DNA of 64,000 bases from Gossypium raimondii (taxonomy: Eukaryota; Streptophyta; Magnoliopsida; Malvales; Malvaceae). The position numbers and the translations under genes were made by a program. How positions within the stretch are numbered: position 1 is the first letter of the stretch; every line of letters starts with the position of its first letter. The notes under the pieces are model-generated. The model saw only the letters and a list, made by a program, of their open reading frames with translations, ran no database searches and was not told the DNA's origin. The DNA lies in NCBI RefSeq assembly GCF_025698545.1, contig NC_068567.1, positions 5,766,001 to 5,830,000 of the forward strand, in the 5' to 3' direction. This document shows, piece by piece, positions 11,801 to 21,756 of this stretch.

Positions 11801-12895
11801 CTTCTCTCCTTATAAATAGATGACAACAGTAGAGCTATTGACATAACTTGAAAATATTGTTACTCTACCGAAAAATAGAGAGAATTTATTCTCAACTATT
11901 ATATATATTTCTGGGATAGCAATTTTGTCTGTTTCTATTTTGAAGAGAGAATTTTCATTTTCACCCTAAAAGTAAAGAAAAAAAATTTTAGTTCTGTGTT
12001 TTAATTTGATTGGTTCGAGTCCACACTCGAACTAGCTTGTGGTACGAGAATAACGGAGAAAATTATTTTGTTGAAAGTCAAAAAACATTAAGAATCCGCT
12101 TATCTAAAAACACAAATATGATTTCGGTTCAAGGTTTATTGCTATAAATATCACAAATCGAGTCGGTTTTCAAAATTTTAATTTTTCGCTGTACAAGAAA
12201 ATCATTTTCAAACCGGATTTTTCCAATAGAAAGGAGTAGACAAATTCATCGTATAAGGCTAACACGACCCCACATGAGGCCACGATCGAGAGTACATGTG
12301 TCGATTTCATCATCATCAACTCCAACCCCAAATACTATACAGATAGGTACACCACCTCCTGATCAATATGGTTCATATTTTTCTAATGCTTTTACTAACC
12401 TCATATTTTTCACACAAACACCACATTATGCACCATCATATCATGTATGAACACCTTCTCTAGGAATATTTTTTGCACCACCTCCATCCCTAAGAGCATA
12501 TTACACGTCACTATTGTCAACAACATCAATGTATCCACCATCGCATATGATTCCAGCATTCTGTCCACAATTGGGTTATTCAACACCATATACTTCTCCG
12601 CCGATTCGCAAACACTCCCAATATCACTGTTCTTTAGAGGTGGGTCATCTTTGTAACCCTTATTAATACCACTAACGATATACGATGGGAACCTAGGATG
12701 CAAATGCATCCTAGCATGAAAGAACAAGATGAATATGAAGACAGTGTTGGAGATGAATATGAAGATCAAGGTAGAGATGGAGATGGAAGTGAAGATGATA
12801 ATGATGAGCTGAAACTCCAACCATGAAGAAATCCTCCTCGTAACCAACATCCACCGATTTATGGCACACATTTGGGCCAACAACAGAGATTATTT
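8841..12895 (+). pseudogene. Decayed plant mobile domain (PMD, aminotransferase-like) gene
   Basis: Fragments of one plus-strand protein are readable despite stops and frameshifts. From about 8862 one frame reads VIEKHLEEAGFLHVSRMLGG, then KKWRPKSHIFHISCGECTIT and LNDVVLQL, the core of the plant mobile domain found in MAIN-like proteins and transposon-borne relatives. After a stop it continues with SRIKIKWLEYNFSHL and QFAQAFALRLIRGHLM. Around 9780-10030 frames shift through the later domain (HFGFVQSIS, PQELNELHKIDLQWR). After a roughly 2-kb insertion the Pro/Ser-rich tail resumes near 12230 (STPTPNTIQIGTPPPDQYGS) and ends with an acidic stretch and RNPPRNQHPP near 12840. It lacks an N-terminus and cannot be expressed as an intact protein. 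It faces the Mutator-like transposase remnant, which suggests both belonged to one element. Confidence 0.8.
10165..12229. mobile_element. About 2.06-kb noncoding insertion in the PMD gene, possibly a solo LTR
   Basis: The PMD reading is interrupted after a Glu-rich codon run (GAGGAGGAGAAT) and resumes at GAAAGGAGTAGACAA. The inserted DNA has no coding frame. It starts near TGTTAGATCTGGTGCC and carries a CTTATAAATAG TATA-like box at about 11809-11819, some 400 bp before its right end, as expected for U3 followed by R-U5. I could not find a convincing target duplication or a matching CA end, so the class and exact borders are open. Confidence 0.5.
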
Positions 12896-13189
12896 TTTCA
12901 TTTTAAATTTTTGTCATGTAAATCATCATTTAGTTTGTATTAAAATTTTCCATCCATAATATACTAATTCACATTTTATCAAAAAAGTGTTTGTTTATTT
13001 TTTTAAATCAATAATATACTTATTTACAATTTAAGAAAAAAATTAAAAAAATTGTTTATATTGTATTCTATTGTATTTTTACACTAAAAATATACTTATT
13101 TATAATTTACCCAAAAATGAAAAAATGAGCAAATTGTTTGTTTTCGTATGTCTATAAAAAATGAATAATTTTTTTTAATTCGGTCATCT
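12896..13189. other. AT-rich spacer between the two transposon genes
   Basis: Noncoding AT-rich sequence between the convergent 3' ends of the PMD relic and the Mutator-like transposase relic. It contains two diverged copies of a word like AATATACTTATTTA (about 13012-13027 and 13087-13103). Confidence 0.4.
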
Positions 13190-15520
13190 TCTCAGTGTTC
13201 CCTTCAAGTGTAGACATGTTGTCTTACTATGCCTAGGGTTCTTACAATAACCGCATAACCTCCGTTGGTCTATCTTCTCCAGAATATCCATATTGTTGCG
13301 TACTTGACTAGAATTCGTTTGATTTTTTGGCTTTCAACACAACGCAATATCTAGTAGCAACTCGAATGAAATACTCGAAGTAGGCCGCCACGTACTTTCG
13401 TTTGGGACCGGTGGAAACTCAGATTTTCATACCTTATATATGCATTTTAGTTTGTACACTTCATCAGCATAGCTCATGCAGTCCAGATGTGTCGAAGTGC
13501 ATGCAACAATTGTATGCGCGTATAGAAAGCGAAGTGTTTGAAATATCCCATAATCACAAGTCATGTGTCTCAGGTATACATGGTACAATCCCCTAATAAT
13601 AACCTTCGCTGGGTTTATGGAACTTCGTAACCTGAAATATTTTATTTGGGCGTGAGTGACACATTACAGATATAGAGTTTGCTCTTTCTGCAATTTCTAT
13701 AATACTTTTCATCACTTCCTCACACCAAATGTGGTTGCCTTTTATCTATCCAAATATTTTTCCACTTGCTTGAATGTAAAAAAAAACAATGGAAAATTAT
13801 TTTTCCCTTGGGCCATTAGACTGTTATTATACACAGGTTCCATTTGCAGATCAAAAACAGTACCTAGTACGTACTAATTCAGTACCTTACATCATTTCCA
13901 CAAATCATTATATGATTTATCTCACCCCTTATGCATCATGTTCATAGTCTTCTGTTTTACAACCCATGCATTGTAGTACAATACAGTGTAATCGTATTAA
14001 CTACGGATATTGGCAATCAAAATCGGCACTGGAATCTTAAAACTCGCTTTCACCATAGGTAAGATAATGTCAAAAATCATGTCAGAATCCAATTTCGAAT
14101 GATTTTATGACATACTTGCAACAACACAAGTATTTCACCATACGTAAGACAATATCAGATATCAGGTTAGAATCCAATTTCAAATGATCTTATGACGTAA
14201 ACACAAGTACGTGGATCGTTATATTTCTTTGTTGTCTACAACCACGTCTTCTTTTTCAGAGATGTCATGATTTTTCATGGGCATCTACTGTCATGCATTG
14301 CGCACTTGGCCTCATATTTTTCGACTCAATATTTTATAACATGGAAGTTGACCCCACGTTGTATGCTATACCATTTCACTACAGCAACAAAAGCATCTTT
14401 GGAGGAAAACTTCGTTCCAACTTGTAAATTGTCAAAATTTGTAGAAGAACTAGCATGGCTCATTCTTCTATGAGGAAGTTTTGGAAATTCTAACCCACCT
14501 TCAGCATCAAAGCCGACATTAAGCATGTGAGGTGGAGGTGTATATGTTGTAAAATCTGGACGGGTTCTTCCAACCTTGTTTGAACCTTCACAGTTAGAAC
14601 CACTCCCTTCTGCTTAAGTAGGAATAGCCTCTGGTTCAGAAAATAAGGCAATTTCCAAACTATCCAGCCCTGACTCTCGGATTGAATCATCATTGGTTTC
14701 AAATCCCTTTTCATTCTCAACTCTATATTCGTTCTCTTTGTTCTTAGGTCCCTTTTCGTTATCAATCCAATTGCATGTCCCTTCACCGGTGTAGGTTGTA
14801 GGGAGTATATAATTTGTTCTTGTAAACCTTATGTTAAAACCAACACTACTTGCAGATTGTCCACTAGTGTAACTTGATGGCATACCCGCATAAGTGTTTC
14901 TAACATAGAACATCAGCATTCGGAAGTTGAAATCAAAAGCACTCACAGAATCTCATGTTAGGTTTCCAAGTTCGCGTTACCAACTAACCCCGACTATACG
15001 CCAAAGTTGAAATCGAGGGCTAAAATTAATGAATGTCTTCCCATTGATGATTCTGCTATTTCTTGATAGGAGCTTTGTAACAACACTATGAAACCATTGC
15101 ACAACTGTGTGGTTCAACTTTCTACTTCTTGTTCCCAAAATAAATTTACTAGAACTGTTGTTGAACTCGGACCACTTTCCTCAACATCGACAAAATGGAC
15201 ATACAACTCTAGTATAACATTTTCACTAAAGCAATGCCTATTGAGCTTCACCTCGACATCCATGTCACCCTTGACCTCAAATATATGATATCTAATAGGG
15301 TTTAGTGACATTAGATATCTATATTTCAAGCTCGTGATTTTCCTCCAGTTTGAAGTCAACACTTTCCTTTTAATTATTGACTGAAGCTCGTTCAATTTTA
15401 TGCTCCGGTTGAATGTCAATTCTATAGATTAGGCTGGTACAAAATCGAATCCAATATCGGTGTCACAAATTTGACCGTCATAACAAATGACGACTCTAAT
15501 TCGTCATATTTAAAACGAAA
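13190..15520 (-). pseudogene. Gutted Mutator-like (MULE/MuDR) transposase
   Basis: On the minus strand the N-terminal PB1-like region is readable near 15500-15110 (ICYDGQICDTDIGFDFVPA, later KLNELQSIIKRK and ILELYVHFVDVEE). An acidic linker follows, then the MuDR DNA-binding start near 14430-14330 (LQVGTKFSSKDAFVAVVKWY). Towards the C-terminus there are SYNDLWK, then a SWIM-type region (MTCDYGIFQTLRFLY) and a zinc knuckle CGYCKNPRHSKTTC at about 13205-13260. The catalytic DDE core between the FTFKQ and EKYLDR segments is missing, and stops are common, so the copy is dead. PB1-like domain, MuDR motif, SWIM finger and zinc knuckle in this order are typical of plant MULEs. Confidence 0.8.
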
Positions 15521-15645
15521 ACATTATACAAAAAAATAAGTACTTATTATCCAAATTAAAATGACACTTACTTAAACGCTTAAGGGTGTAAAAAGCCCTA
15601 AAAAAACAGTTAAGCCCTTACTTTTTCTTTCTCTTTTTTTCTTCG

Positions 15646-16010
15646 CACTCAATTGGGTACTTGAACTTTCAAAATGCATCAAAAAAACCCTCAGACTTTT
15701 TCAGAAAAAGCAATTAAGCCCCTGTTTTTTTTTGCACTCAATTGAGTACTTAAAATTTCAAAATGCATCAAAAAAATCCGCAAACTTTTTCAAAAAAGGT
15801 AACTAAACTCTTGCTTCTTCTTTCTTTTGCACTTAGTTGAGTACTTGAACTGTCAAGATGCATCAAAAAGACCCTCAAACTTTTAAAAAAGAACAATTAA
15901 GTCATTGCTCTTTTTTTTTACATTCAGTCGGGTACTTAAACTGTTAAAATACATCAAAAATGTTATTTGACCATTAACTTTAACAGTTGACCGTTAAAGT
16001 TAACTGTTCC
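15646..16010 (+). repeat. Imperfect tandem repeat, about 90-bp unit, four copies
   Basis: Units begin near 15646, 15735, 15830 and 15921. Each contains a CACTCAATTGRGTACTT-like word, then AAAATGCATCAAAAA, then a CAAACTTTTTCA-like word and a T-rich tract. Spacings are 89, 95 and 91 bp. The array sits just outside the N-terminal end of the MULE relic and may be subterminal to that element. Confidence 0.75.
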
Positions 16011-16330
16011 TAATTTTTTTCAGTTAAAGTTATATCGTGTCACAACCACAGCGTGACAGGTGGCAAAAAAATTATAATAAATAAAAATAAATAAAAGTTA
16101 TAAAAATTAGTAAATTTTAAAAAATATTAAAAATTTATTAAAAATTATAAAAACCATAAAAGAATAAAAAATTGTAAAATTTTATAAATATTACAAAAAA
16201 AATTATAAAATGCATCAAAAAAATCCTTTAACCATTAACTTTAATCGTTGACCATTAAAGTTAACCACCCCGATTTTTTTAGGTAAAGCCATCACGTGTC
16301 ACAACAGAGCGTGAAATGTGGTAAAAATAT
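15955..16330 (+). repeat. Direct repeat pair, each copy with a perfect 11-bp inverted repeat
   Basis: A module of about 120 bp occurs at about 15955-16075 and again at about 16207-16330. Both copies carry AAATRCATCAAAAA, then inverted arms TTAACTTTAA(C/T) and (G/A)TTAAAGTTAA around an 8-nt loop (15974-16003 and 16235-16264), then a TCACAAC..AGCGTGA stretch. The spacer between copies is A/T only. Confidence 0.75.
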
Positions 16331-16860
16331 AATTAAACACATCATTTGATTAAATTAATTTAACTACTACTTTTAATTAAACACATCGTTTTAATTGTAT
16401 CGATTAAACTTATTTGCTTTAAAAAACAATTTTAATATTAAATTTGTTTAAATATAATAAATAATTAACATAACTAAACATAAATTCAACTATACTTTTA
16501 TCATTTCATACTACCAAGCTAGTTAAATCATGGATTTCCAATTCAATCCAATACACCAGTTCAATTTCAACAACACTGAAAAATGTTCAAACAGTAACTG
16601 GACATAAAAGCAACTGATCTGCAATTACCAGATCATATTTGATGTTACATTTTCTGGTATAGCAAAAACAAGATTCAATGAGATTAAAGAACATAAGCAT
16701 CCAGTTACACCTAAAGTAGTTAAAAGACATTAACCAAACTTGTCCTGTTTTAGAACCACTGTCCTGAAAAAGCATTATCATCATCATGTAAAGTACACAT
16801 ATAAAATGTAAGGAACAAAAACCGACGGCATTAAACTTAATAATCTTGCTACTCAAAATG
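16331..16860. other. AT-rich spacer and likely 3' untranslated region of the DnaJ gene
   Basis: No gene recognised. The part nearest the DnaJ stop codon (about 16560-16860) has more even base composition and probably belongs to the DnaJ transcript. Confidence 0.45.
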
Positions 16861-19659
16861 CTAGAACGAAAAATAATGTGGTGGCAGTGCTGCAGGATCT
16901 AGCTCCAAACATCCTCTTAGGCTGCCCTTTCTCTCATGAGTTAGCTGGAAATACGGAATCTGATGAGAGAACCGAATCTGATCCACCCGAGGGATTTCGA
17001 TTGTAACATTTGATCCTCCTTTTACTCGGGGCTTGAAAACAGAATTGAAGCCTTCGACGCGATCTAAAACTACAACCTTGATGAGGAAATAAGTTTCCTC
17101 CAAAACCTGCACTATGTCATATTCCCAGTTCTCCAAGTCGGAACATTTGATATTGGGGGTCCAGTTCCGATACAATCCCCATACCTCACCTTTTCTAGGT
17201 ATGATGTTGTATTTGCCCTTCGTATCTGTAGGCTCGGCTTTTAACAAATGAGAAAAGGAATCAGTGGAGGTGTAGGTCTGGGAACCCCTTCTAATCCCGA
17301 ATCTACCGCAACAAGTTGGCATGTCTGAATCTTGCCACTGAGTCGTGGTTTCTAATGGGCAAGAAAAAAGCCATCTCACATGTACTTTGAAAACAGGGGA
17401 GGACTCGACTTTCTTGATCTCACCATAATACTTTGGCAAGCCATCCTCATCACCATACAGTGCCCAGATCTGACCAACACGGAACTTCTCCTCGGTTTTG
17501 TCAGCGTCGAAATCGTAGAATTCTGATTCTGGAATTTCAAAGGATTTTGGAGCCGAAGTTGAAGGATCAGGATCATTTGATCCTGCCATTGGATCCTCCA
17601 TTTCTGAAACACTAGGATCTCTGCCATCACCTTCCTCCTTCAAGCCCTTGGGAACAAAAACTTCTTCAGGTAAAGAAGCTGGATCAAGTTCAAAAGAACC
17701 TTTTGGCACCCCCTTTCTCTCTTTACCGGTCAGCACAAAGGATGGAACCTTGTGAGAAAACCTGAGTAGTTCATTGGGCGGAATTAGAATTGTATTAACT
17801 CCATCCTTACTCATTGGACAGAAGACACTCACAAAGCCTTTGACCTTAGTCAAGTAAGCAACATGTATACCTACACCTTCACCATTCTCTGATAAGATCT
17901 CAACAAATTCATATCCATGTTTCTCGGTCCTCGACTTCCGGTTGACATTCCAGTTCTTAAAAAGGGCCCAAACCTCTCCTTTTCTTGGATATATCTTATA
18001 GGTATCTCTATATGGTCCTTTTTCCCAACTTATCAAATGGGAAAACATAAGACGATCTTCAATGCTCTCAGGCTCCCCATGCTTGAACCTACCACAAGAA
18101 ACAGGTAAACCTTCACTAACCCATCGTACTGCATTCTCATCATCTGGATCTGGTTCTAGCCACGTGATCCTCACCTTGAACCCAGAGTAGAAGACTTTTC
18201 TGATCCGAGCATAGAATCTAGGCATGGCATCCTGTGTATCGTACAATGCCCAAATCTGCCCCACTGCAAAACACCCTTCTTTCTTCTCTTTGTCGAAGTC
18301 ATTAAACTCAGGATCAGGGTATGCAAAAACCTCCGACTCTTTTGTTTCTTTGCAACTTGTATCCGACACAGGATCATCAATGGTGGGGTTTGAATTTCCC
18401 TTAACACCATCAGCAGAAGCTTCCCTAGTTTTCTTAAGATCATCTCCTTTCCCACTTTCCTTCTTACCATTGGATTGGCTTGCCTCAAAACGTTTACCCA
18501 CTTTGTGGTTCTTCGCTTCATCTTCATTACCTGTTTCTTCAGTTTCAGAGGGCAATTCACTTCCCTTGGCCCTTTTAGCAGGATTTACCGTGTCCTCATC
18601 ATCACTTAAATTTTCCTTGTAAGAAACATGTTGCTTACGCCTCTCAGATCTCCGCACATTCTGCTCTCCTTGAGAATCAAACTTCTTTTTAGATAAAACT
18701 TCACCATTGCCATCAATCACCTCATCCTCCTCAGACTCAAGGCTGCTTTCACTGTCACAGCTTTCACTGGATTCAACAGTTTGCTTCCTTCCTCTTTTCC
18801 CGTTCACTTTTTCAGTTCTGGCATCTGAAGTACCAGCTGCCTTAGGAGTAAAGGATGTAAAAACACTCTCAGAATTAAACTTCCTCTGAGTTCCTGGATC
18901 AACTCTGGAAGCATTCTGATTATGCGCAACTCCTTGTCGAGGTAAATTTGACTGAGTCACGTTACTCGCCTGCGGAACTGCACCTGAATCATACGCAACG
19001 AAGTTCTTGTGGCAAGCTTGACAACGAAGAGATCTGTTAAGTACTTCTGTATAATACTGGTACCTAACTGTACAGTACGGACACTTGGTCCAGAAAGTGC
19101 GCTGGCCATTAGAGACCCCTGCTTGAGTTGGTTGTCGCTGCTGTTGAGAATTCATTCCAGAAAAGTTGGTATGGAAATTATTTTGAGTAGCCGGGTATGG
19201 GTGCCAACTTGGATTCTGCGGGGGACGACATGCTGCTGCTGGAGCCGGTCTATTAACAGTCACTCTGCGTTTCATGTCATGTGCAGATCTTTTGCCTTGA
19301 TCCAAAAGAGTCCTTTGAGCATCCCCAATCAACTTAAAAGCAGCTTCAGCACCAGGAAACTTATTCTTATCCGGGTGAAGTTGCAGGGCAAATTTTCTAT
19401 ACTGCTTCTTGATTGTAGCCTCATCAGCTGTCGGCTCAACCTTAAGTATGGCATACCAGTCCTTCTCATTACCAAACAATGGTTTCTCAGCAGCACAATG
19501 TACATCACACACCATTATCATTTGAGAAATATTCTCCAGCTCCTGGAAAAGTTGTTGGGCCTTGATTGCAACTTTAAGAGCCCCTGAAAAATCCTGATTC
19601 TGCATCTTCTTCTCCGCGATGCCTTTGGCCCTTAGGGCCTCTTCCTTGTTGCATTCCAT
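16861..19659 (-). CDS. DnaJ (J-domain) protein with two DUF3444 domains, 932 aa
   Basis: A single uninterrupted coding exon. I start it at MECNKEEALRAKG, the conserved N-terminus of this family, not 16 codons upstream at an in-frame ATG in poor context. A J domain spans about residues 66-130 with the HPD motif at 95-97, which stimulates Hsp70 ATPase. A zinc-ribbon-like pair CPYC (193-196) and CQAC (213-216) follows. A long acidic and basic linker with DDE-rich and KRGRK-type stretches covers about 220-445 and may include nuclear signals. Two DUF3444 repeats close the protein at about 450-660 and 715-925, each with VGQIWALY and GEVWALF/GEVWGLY motifs. Proteins of this architecture are plant-specific; the exact function is not established. 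It resembles Arabidopsis At5g18750 and At3g06340 as I recall them. Confidence 0.95.
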   Translation of the reverse strand: MECNKEEALRAKGIAEKKMQNQDFSGALKVAIKAQQLFQELENISQMIMVCDVHCAAEKPLFGNEKDWYAILKVEPTADEATIKKQYRKFALQLHPDKNKFPGAEAAFKLIGDAQRTLLDQGKRSAHDMKRRVTVNRPAPAAACRPPQNPSWHPYPATQNNFHTNFSGMNSQQQRQPTQAGVSNGQRTFWTKCPYCTVRYQYYTEVLNRSLRCQACHKNFVAYDSGAVPQASNVTQSNLPRQGVAHNQNASRVDPGTQRKFNSESVFTSFTPKAAGTSDARTEKVNGKRGRKQTVESSESCDSESSLESEEDEVIDGNGEVLSKKKFDSQGEQNVRRSERRKQHVSYKENLSDDEDTVNPAKRAKGSELPSETEETGNEDEAKNHKVGKRFEASQSNGKKESGKGDDLKKTREASADGVKGNSNPTIDDPVSDTSCKETKESEVFAYPDPEFNDFDKEKKEGCFAVGQIWALYDTQDAMPRFYARIRKVFYSGFKVRITWLEPDPDDENAVRWVSEGLPVSCGRFKHGEPESIEDRLMFSHLISWEKGPYRDTYKIYPRKGEVWALFKNWNVNRKSRTEKHGYEFVEILSENGEGVGIHVAYLTKVKGFVSVFCPMSKDGVNTILIPPNELLRFSHKVPSFVLTGKERKGVPKGSFELDPASLPEEVFVPKGLKEEGDGRDPSVSEMEDPMAGSNDPDPSTSAPKSFEIPESEFYDFDADKTEEKFRVGQIWALYGDEDGLPKYYGEIKKVESSPVFKVHVRWLFSCPLETTTQWQDSDMPTCCGRFGIRRGSQTYTSTDSFSHLLKAEPTDTKGKYNIIPRKGEVWGLYRNWTPNIKCSDLENWEYDIVQVLEETYFLIKVVVLDRVEGFNSVFKPRVKGGSNVTIEIPRVDQIRFSHQIPYFQLTHERKGSLRGCLELDPAALPPHYFSF

Positions 19660-19746
19660 CACCAATAAAATCCAGACTGGAGATGGTTGAATACGCTTCA
19701 GACACAAAAGTACTAACGTTTGCTTTGATAAGCTAGTTTAATTAAA

Positions 19747-19797
19747 TTACAACAGAATCCAGTACTCGTCCTCCGAGATGGATGATCTCTCATCCAT
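19747..19797 (-). promoter_or_regulatory. Upstream ORF in the DnaJ leader, 16 codons
   Basis: ATG GAT GAG through CTG TTG TAA encodes MDERSSISEDEYWILL. It ends 87 nt before the main ATG and overlaps the preceding upstream ORF in another frame. It could lower translation of the DnaJ protein. Confidence 0.45.
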
Positions 19798-19828
19798 CGG
19801 ACAAGAAACTCATCTCCCACCTCCTCAT
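19790..19828 (-). promoter_or_regulatory. Upstream ORF in the DnaJ leader, 12 codons
   Basis: ATG AGG AGG through GAT GGA TGA encodes MRRWEMSFLSDG. It begins 6 nt into the second leader exon if the acceptor at 19834 is used. Its stop overlaps the start of the next upstream ORF. Confidence 0.45.
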
Positions 19829-19834
19829 GGGCCC

Positions 19835-20701
19835 TGTAATAGTTTATTTACAACAATTAAGAACCCAATTTGACAAATCCAGGAATCCCAAGAAATCAAA
19901 ATATTATATATCATAACCAATGTCACATTTAACATAGAAAATTTTATTTGCGTGCATGAATTCAGTCGTGTAAAGTCTCTACGAAAAATTAAGCATAAAC
20001 TAAAAGGGGTAAAAAAAACAATGTACTTGTAGCACTCTCTGACATGAATTTAAAAGATAATACCACAGTATAAGTAATTAAATGTTCAACTTTTTCAATT
20101 AAAGGCTTCAAAGAAATAAGTCTTTATAATTGTCATTAACAAAAACCAACCAAACCAAATTTCACGCCGGAAATTATAACTAAATATCTCGAAAATATCA
20201 TCACATTGAAACTTAAAAAAAAAAACCAAACCGAGACCATAGTCCATGGAACACACCAAAGAATAAGAATAATTCAATGACAAAACGAAAATTACAAAAC
20301 CATGCATATCAATACGAGTTATAAAGTAATCATTTCCTTTGACATTGTTACCATGATAAGAGAAAACCAAATAAATTCCCTCTATCTTTCTCGCATTAAA
20401 ACCTAAAACCCTAGTTGTTAAGAAATTTCAAACCCGTAAAACAACTAAACAGGAATGTAAACCTAAAACCCAAATTAAATCCTAAATTCTACCCCCCCCC
20501 CAGAAAAGAACCAACGTTTATGAAAACAAAAATAAACCAAATCCATAAGACCCACTAACAAACATAAACGACCAAGAAAACGTATCAACATTTCGGTGAC
20601 GCAAAACGCAGAATAACGTAAGTCAAGTTTTTTTTTAAAAAAACACAAACCCTAAAACTTGAAAAACCGATGAAGTGAAGAAGCAGGGAAAGGGAACTTG
20701 C
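19835..20701 (-). other. Likely 5' UTR intron of the DnaJ gene with a GC donor
   Basis: On the minus strand CAG|GCAAGT at 20702/20701 matches the strong consensus of GC-AG introns, and CTATTACAG|GG at 19834 is a good acceptor. The 867 bp between is AT-rich with no coding frame. No transcript evidence is available, so this is inferred from splice-site consensus only. Confidence 0.5.
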
Positions 20702-20830
20702 CTGTTTTAAGAATTCCAAAAGGGAAGAGAGAAAAGTCTCAACAACAAAAAAAAAAAAAAAAAGGAAAAAAATTTAGGGCTTTGAGAGCGAGACAGGAAC
20801 CGGGGAGGGGACTACGGATTTGGGGAAGAA
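20702..20830 (-). promoter_or_regulatory. Likely first (untranslated) exon and start region of the DnaJ gene
   Basis: A stretch of higher GC ending at the GC-type donor, with a long A-run on the plus strand (20746-20763). The transcription start should lie near its right end; I see no clear TATA box. Confidence 0.35.
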
Positions 20831-21210
20831 CACAAAGTATCTGAGTATGACTTAATTTCTCAATTGCCACTGTTTTTGTGTTTCAAATCTGGACATAATT
20901 GTGATTCTGGTCAACTTCAGGGGCATTTTTGGGATGTGATTTACTAAAATGCCCTTGTATTTTCAAAAATTTTCAGTATTAGGATTGTTCTTTGTATCGA
21001 TCGAATTAAGAGAGAGCAATCGGTTAATTCGGTTGATTCAACTAAAAAAATCGAAAAGTTGATACTTAAATCAGTTAAATGGCCGAATTAGGTCTTAATA
21101 GACGTAACCAAGTTAACTTGTCAATTTAGGTCTTAATCGACTTAATCAACTTTTAACTGTTTAACTTCATTAGATCATGAATAGGAAAAAAATTTTATTA
21201 GGGGCAAGGG

Positions 21211-21748
21211 TAGAGGTGGCAAAATGAGTTTGAGTCTTAGCACCTGAACCTAAATTTATTTAAACTAGATTTAATTAAAAAGTCGAAAATTCAAACTTAA
21301 AAAAAAACTCAAACTTGAGATTGATCTAGGCCAGAATCCAATTTTAATAATTAAAAAATAATCCAACTATGATTAAATATTTTTATAAAAAAAATCAGTT
21401 ATTAATTTTATTCAAATATTTTTCTTGAAAATGAGATTACCACACATCACACAAACAAAAAGTTTGTGATATTAGTACTTAATTTTCAAGTTGTTTTCTT
21501 TAATTATTTGTTATTGCATTTGGCTTCTAATTATTGTAATATAAATTTATACGGATTATTTATTCTCTAATTTAGATGTTTTAGATCTAATAAATATTTA
21601 TATATTAATATAAAATAAACTTAAACTAAATTCGAGATCAAACTCAAAACAACTTGAACTAGAAAAAAATTGTACCTAAATAGATCTAAATCTGAACAAA
21701 TTTAAACCCGAAACAACCTGATCTAGACCTGTCCAATTGGCACCTCTA
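21211..21748. mobile_element. Non-autonomous hAT-like element
   Basis: Ends are TAGAGGTGGCAA at the left and TTGGCACCTCTA at the right, giving an 8-bp perfect terminal inverted repeat that extends imperfectly. Flanks GGCAAGGG (21203-21210) and GATAAGGG (21749-21756) match at 6 of 8 positions, as for an aged 8-bp target duplication. The 538-bp interior is noncoding. Confidence 0.6.
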
Positions 21749-21756
21749 GATAAGGG

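Noticed and set aside
12012-12032. GGTTCGAGTCC, like a tRNA B box
   Set aside because: It is half of a short palindrome (GTTCGAGT..ACTCGAAC) with no A box or cloverleaf around it.
12410-12883. A 157-codon open frame on the minus strand
   Set aside because: It is antisense to the low-complexity tail of the PMD pseudogene, whose plus-strand reading matches a known protein family.
19009-19587. A 192-codon open frame on the plus strand
   Set aside because: It lies entirely antisense to the J domain of the DnaJ gene and has no recognisable domain; it is a shadow frame.
20493-20501. A run of nine C residues
   Set aside because: A simple homopolymer in the DnaJ leader intron; no structure or motif around it.
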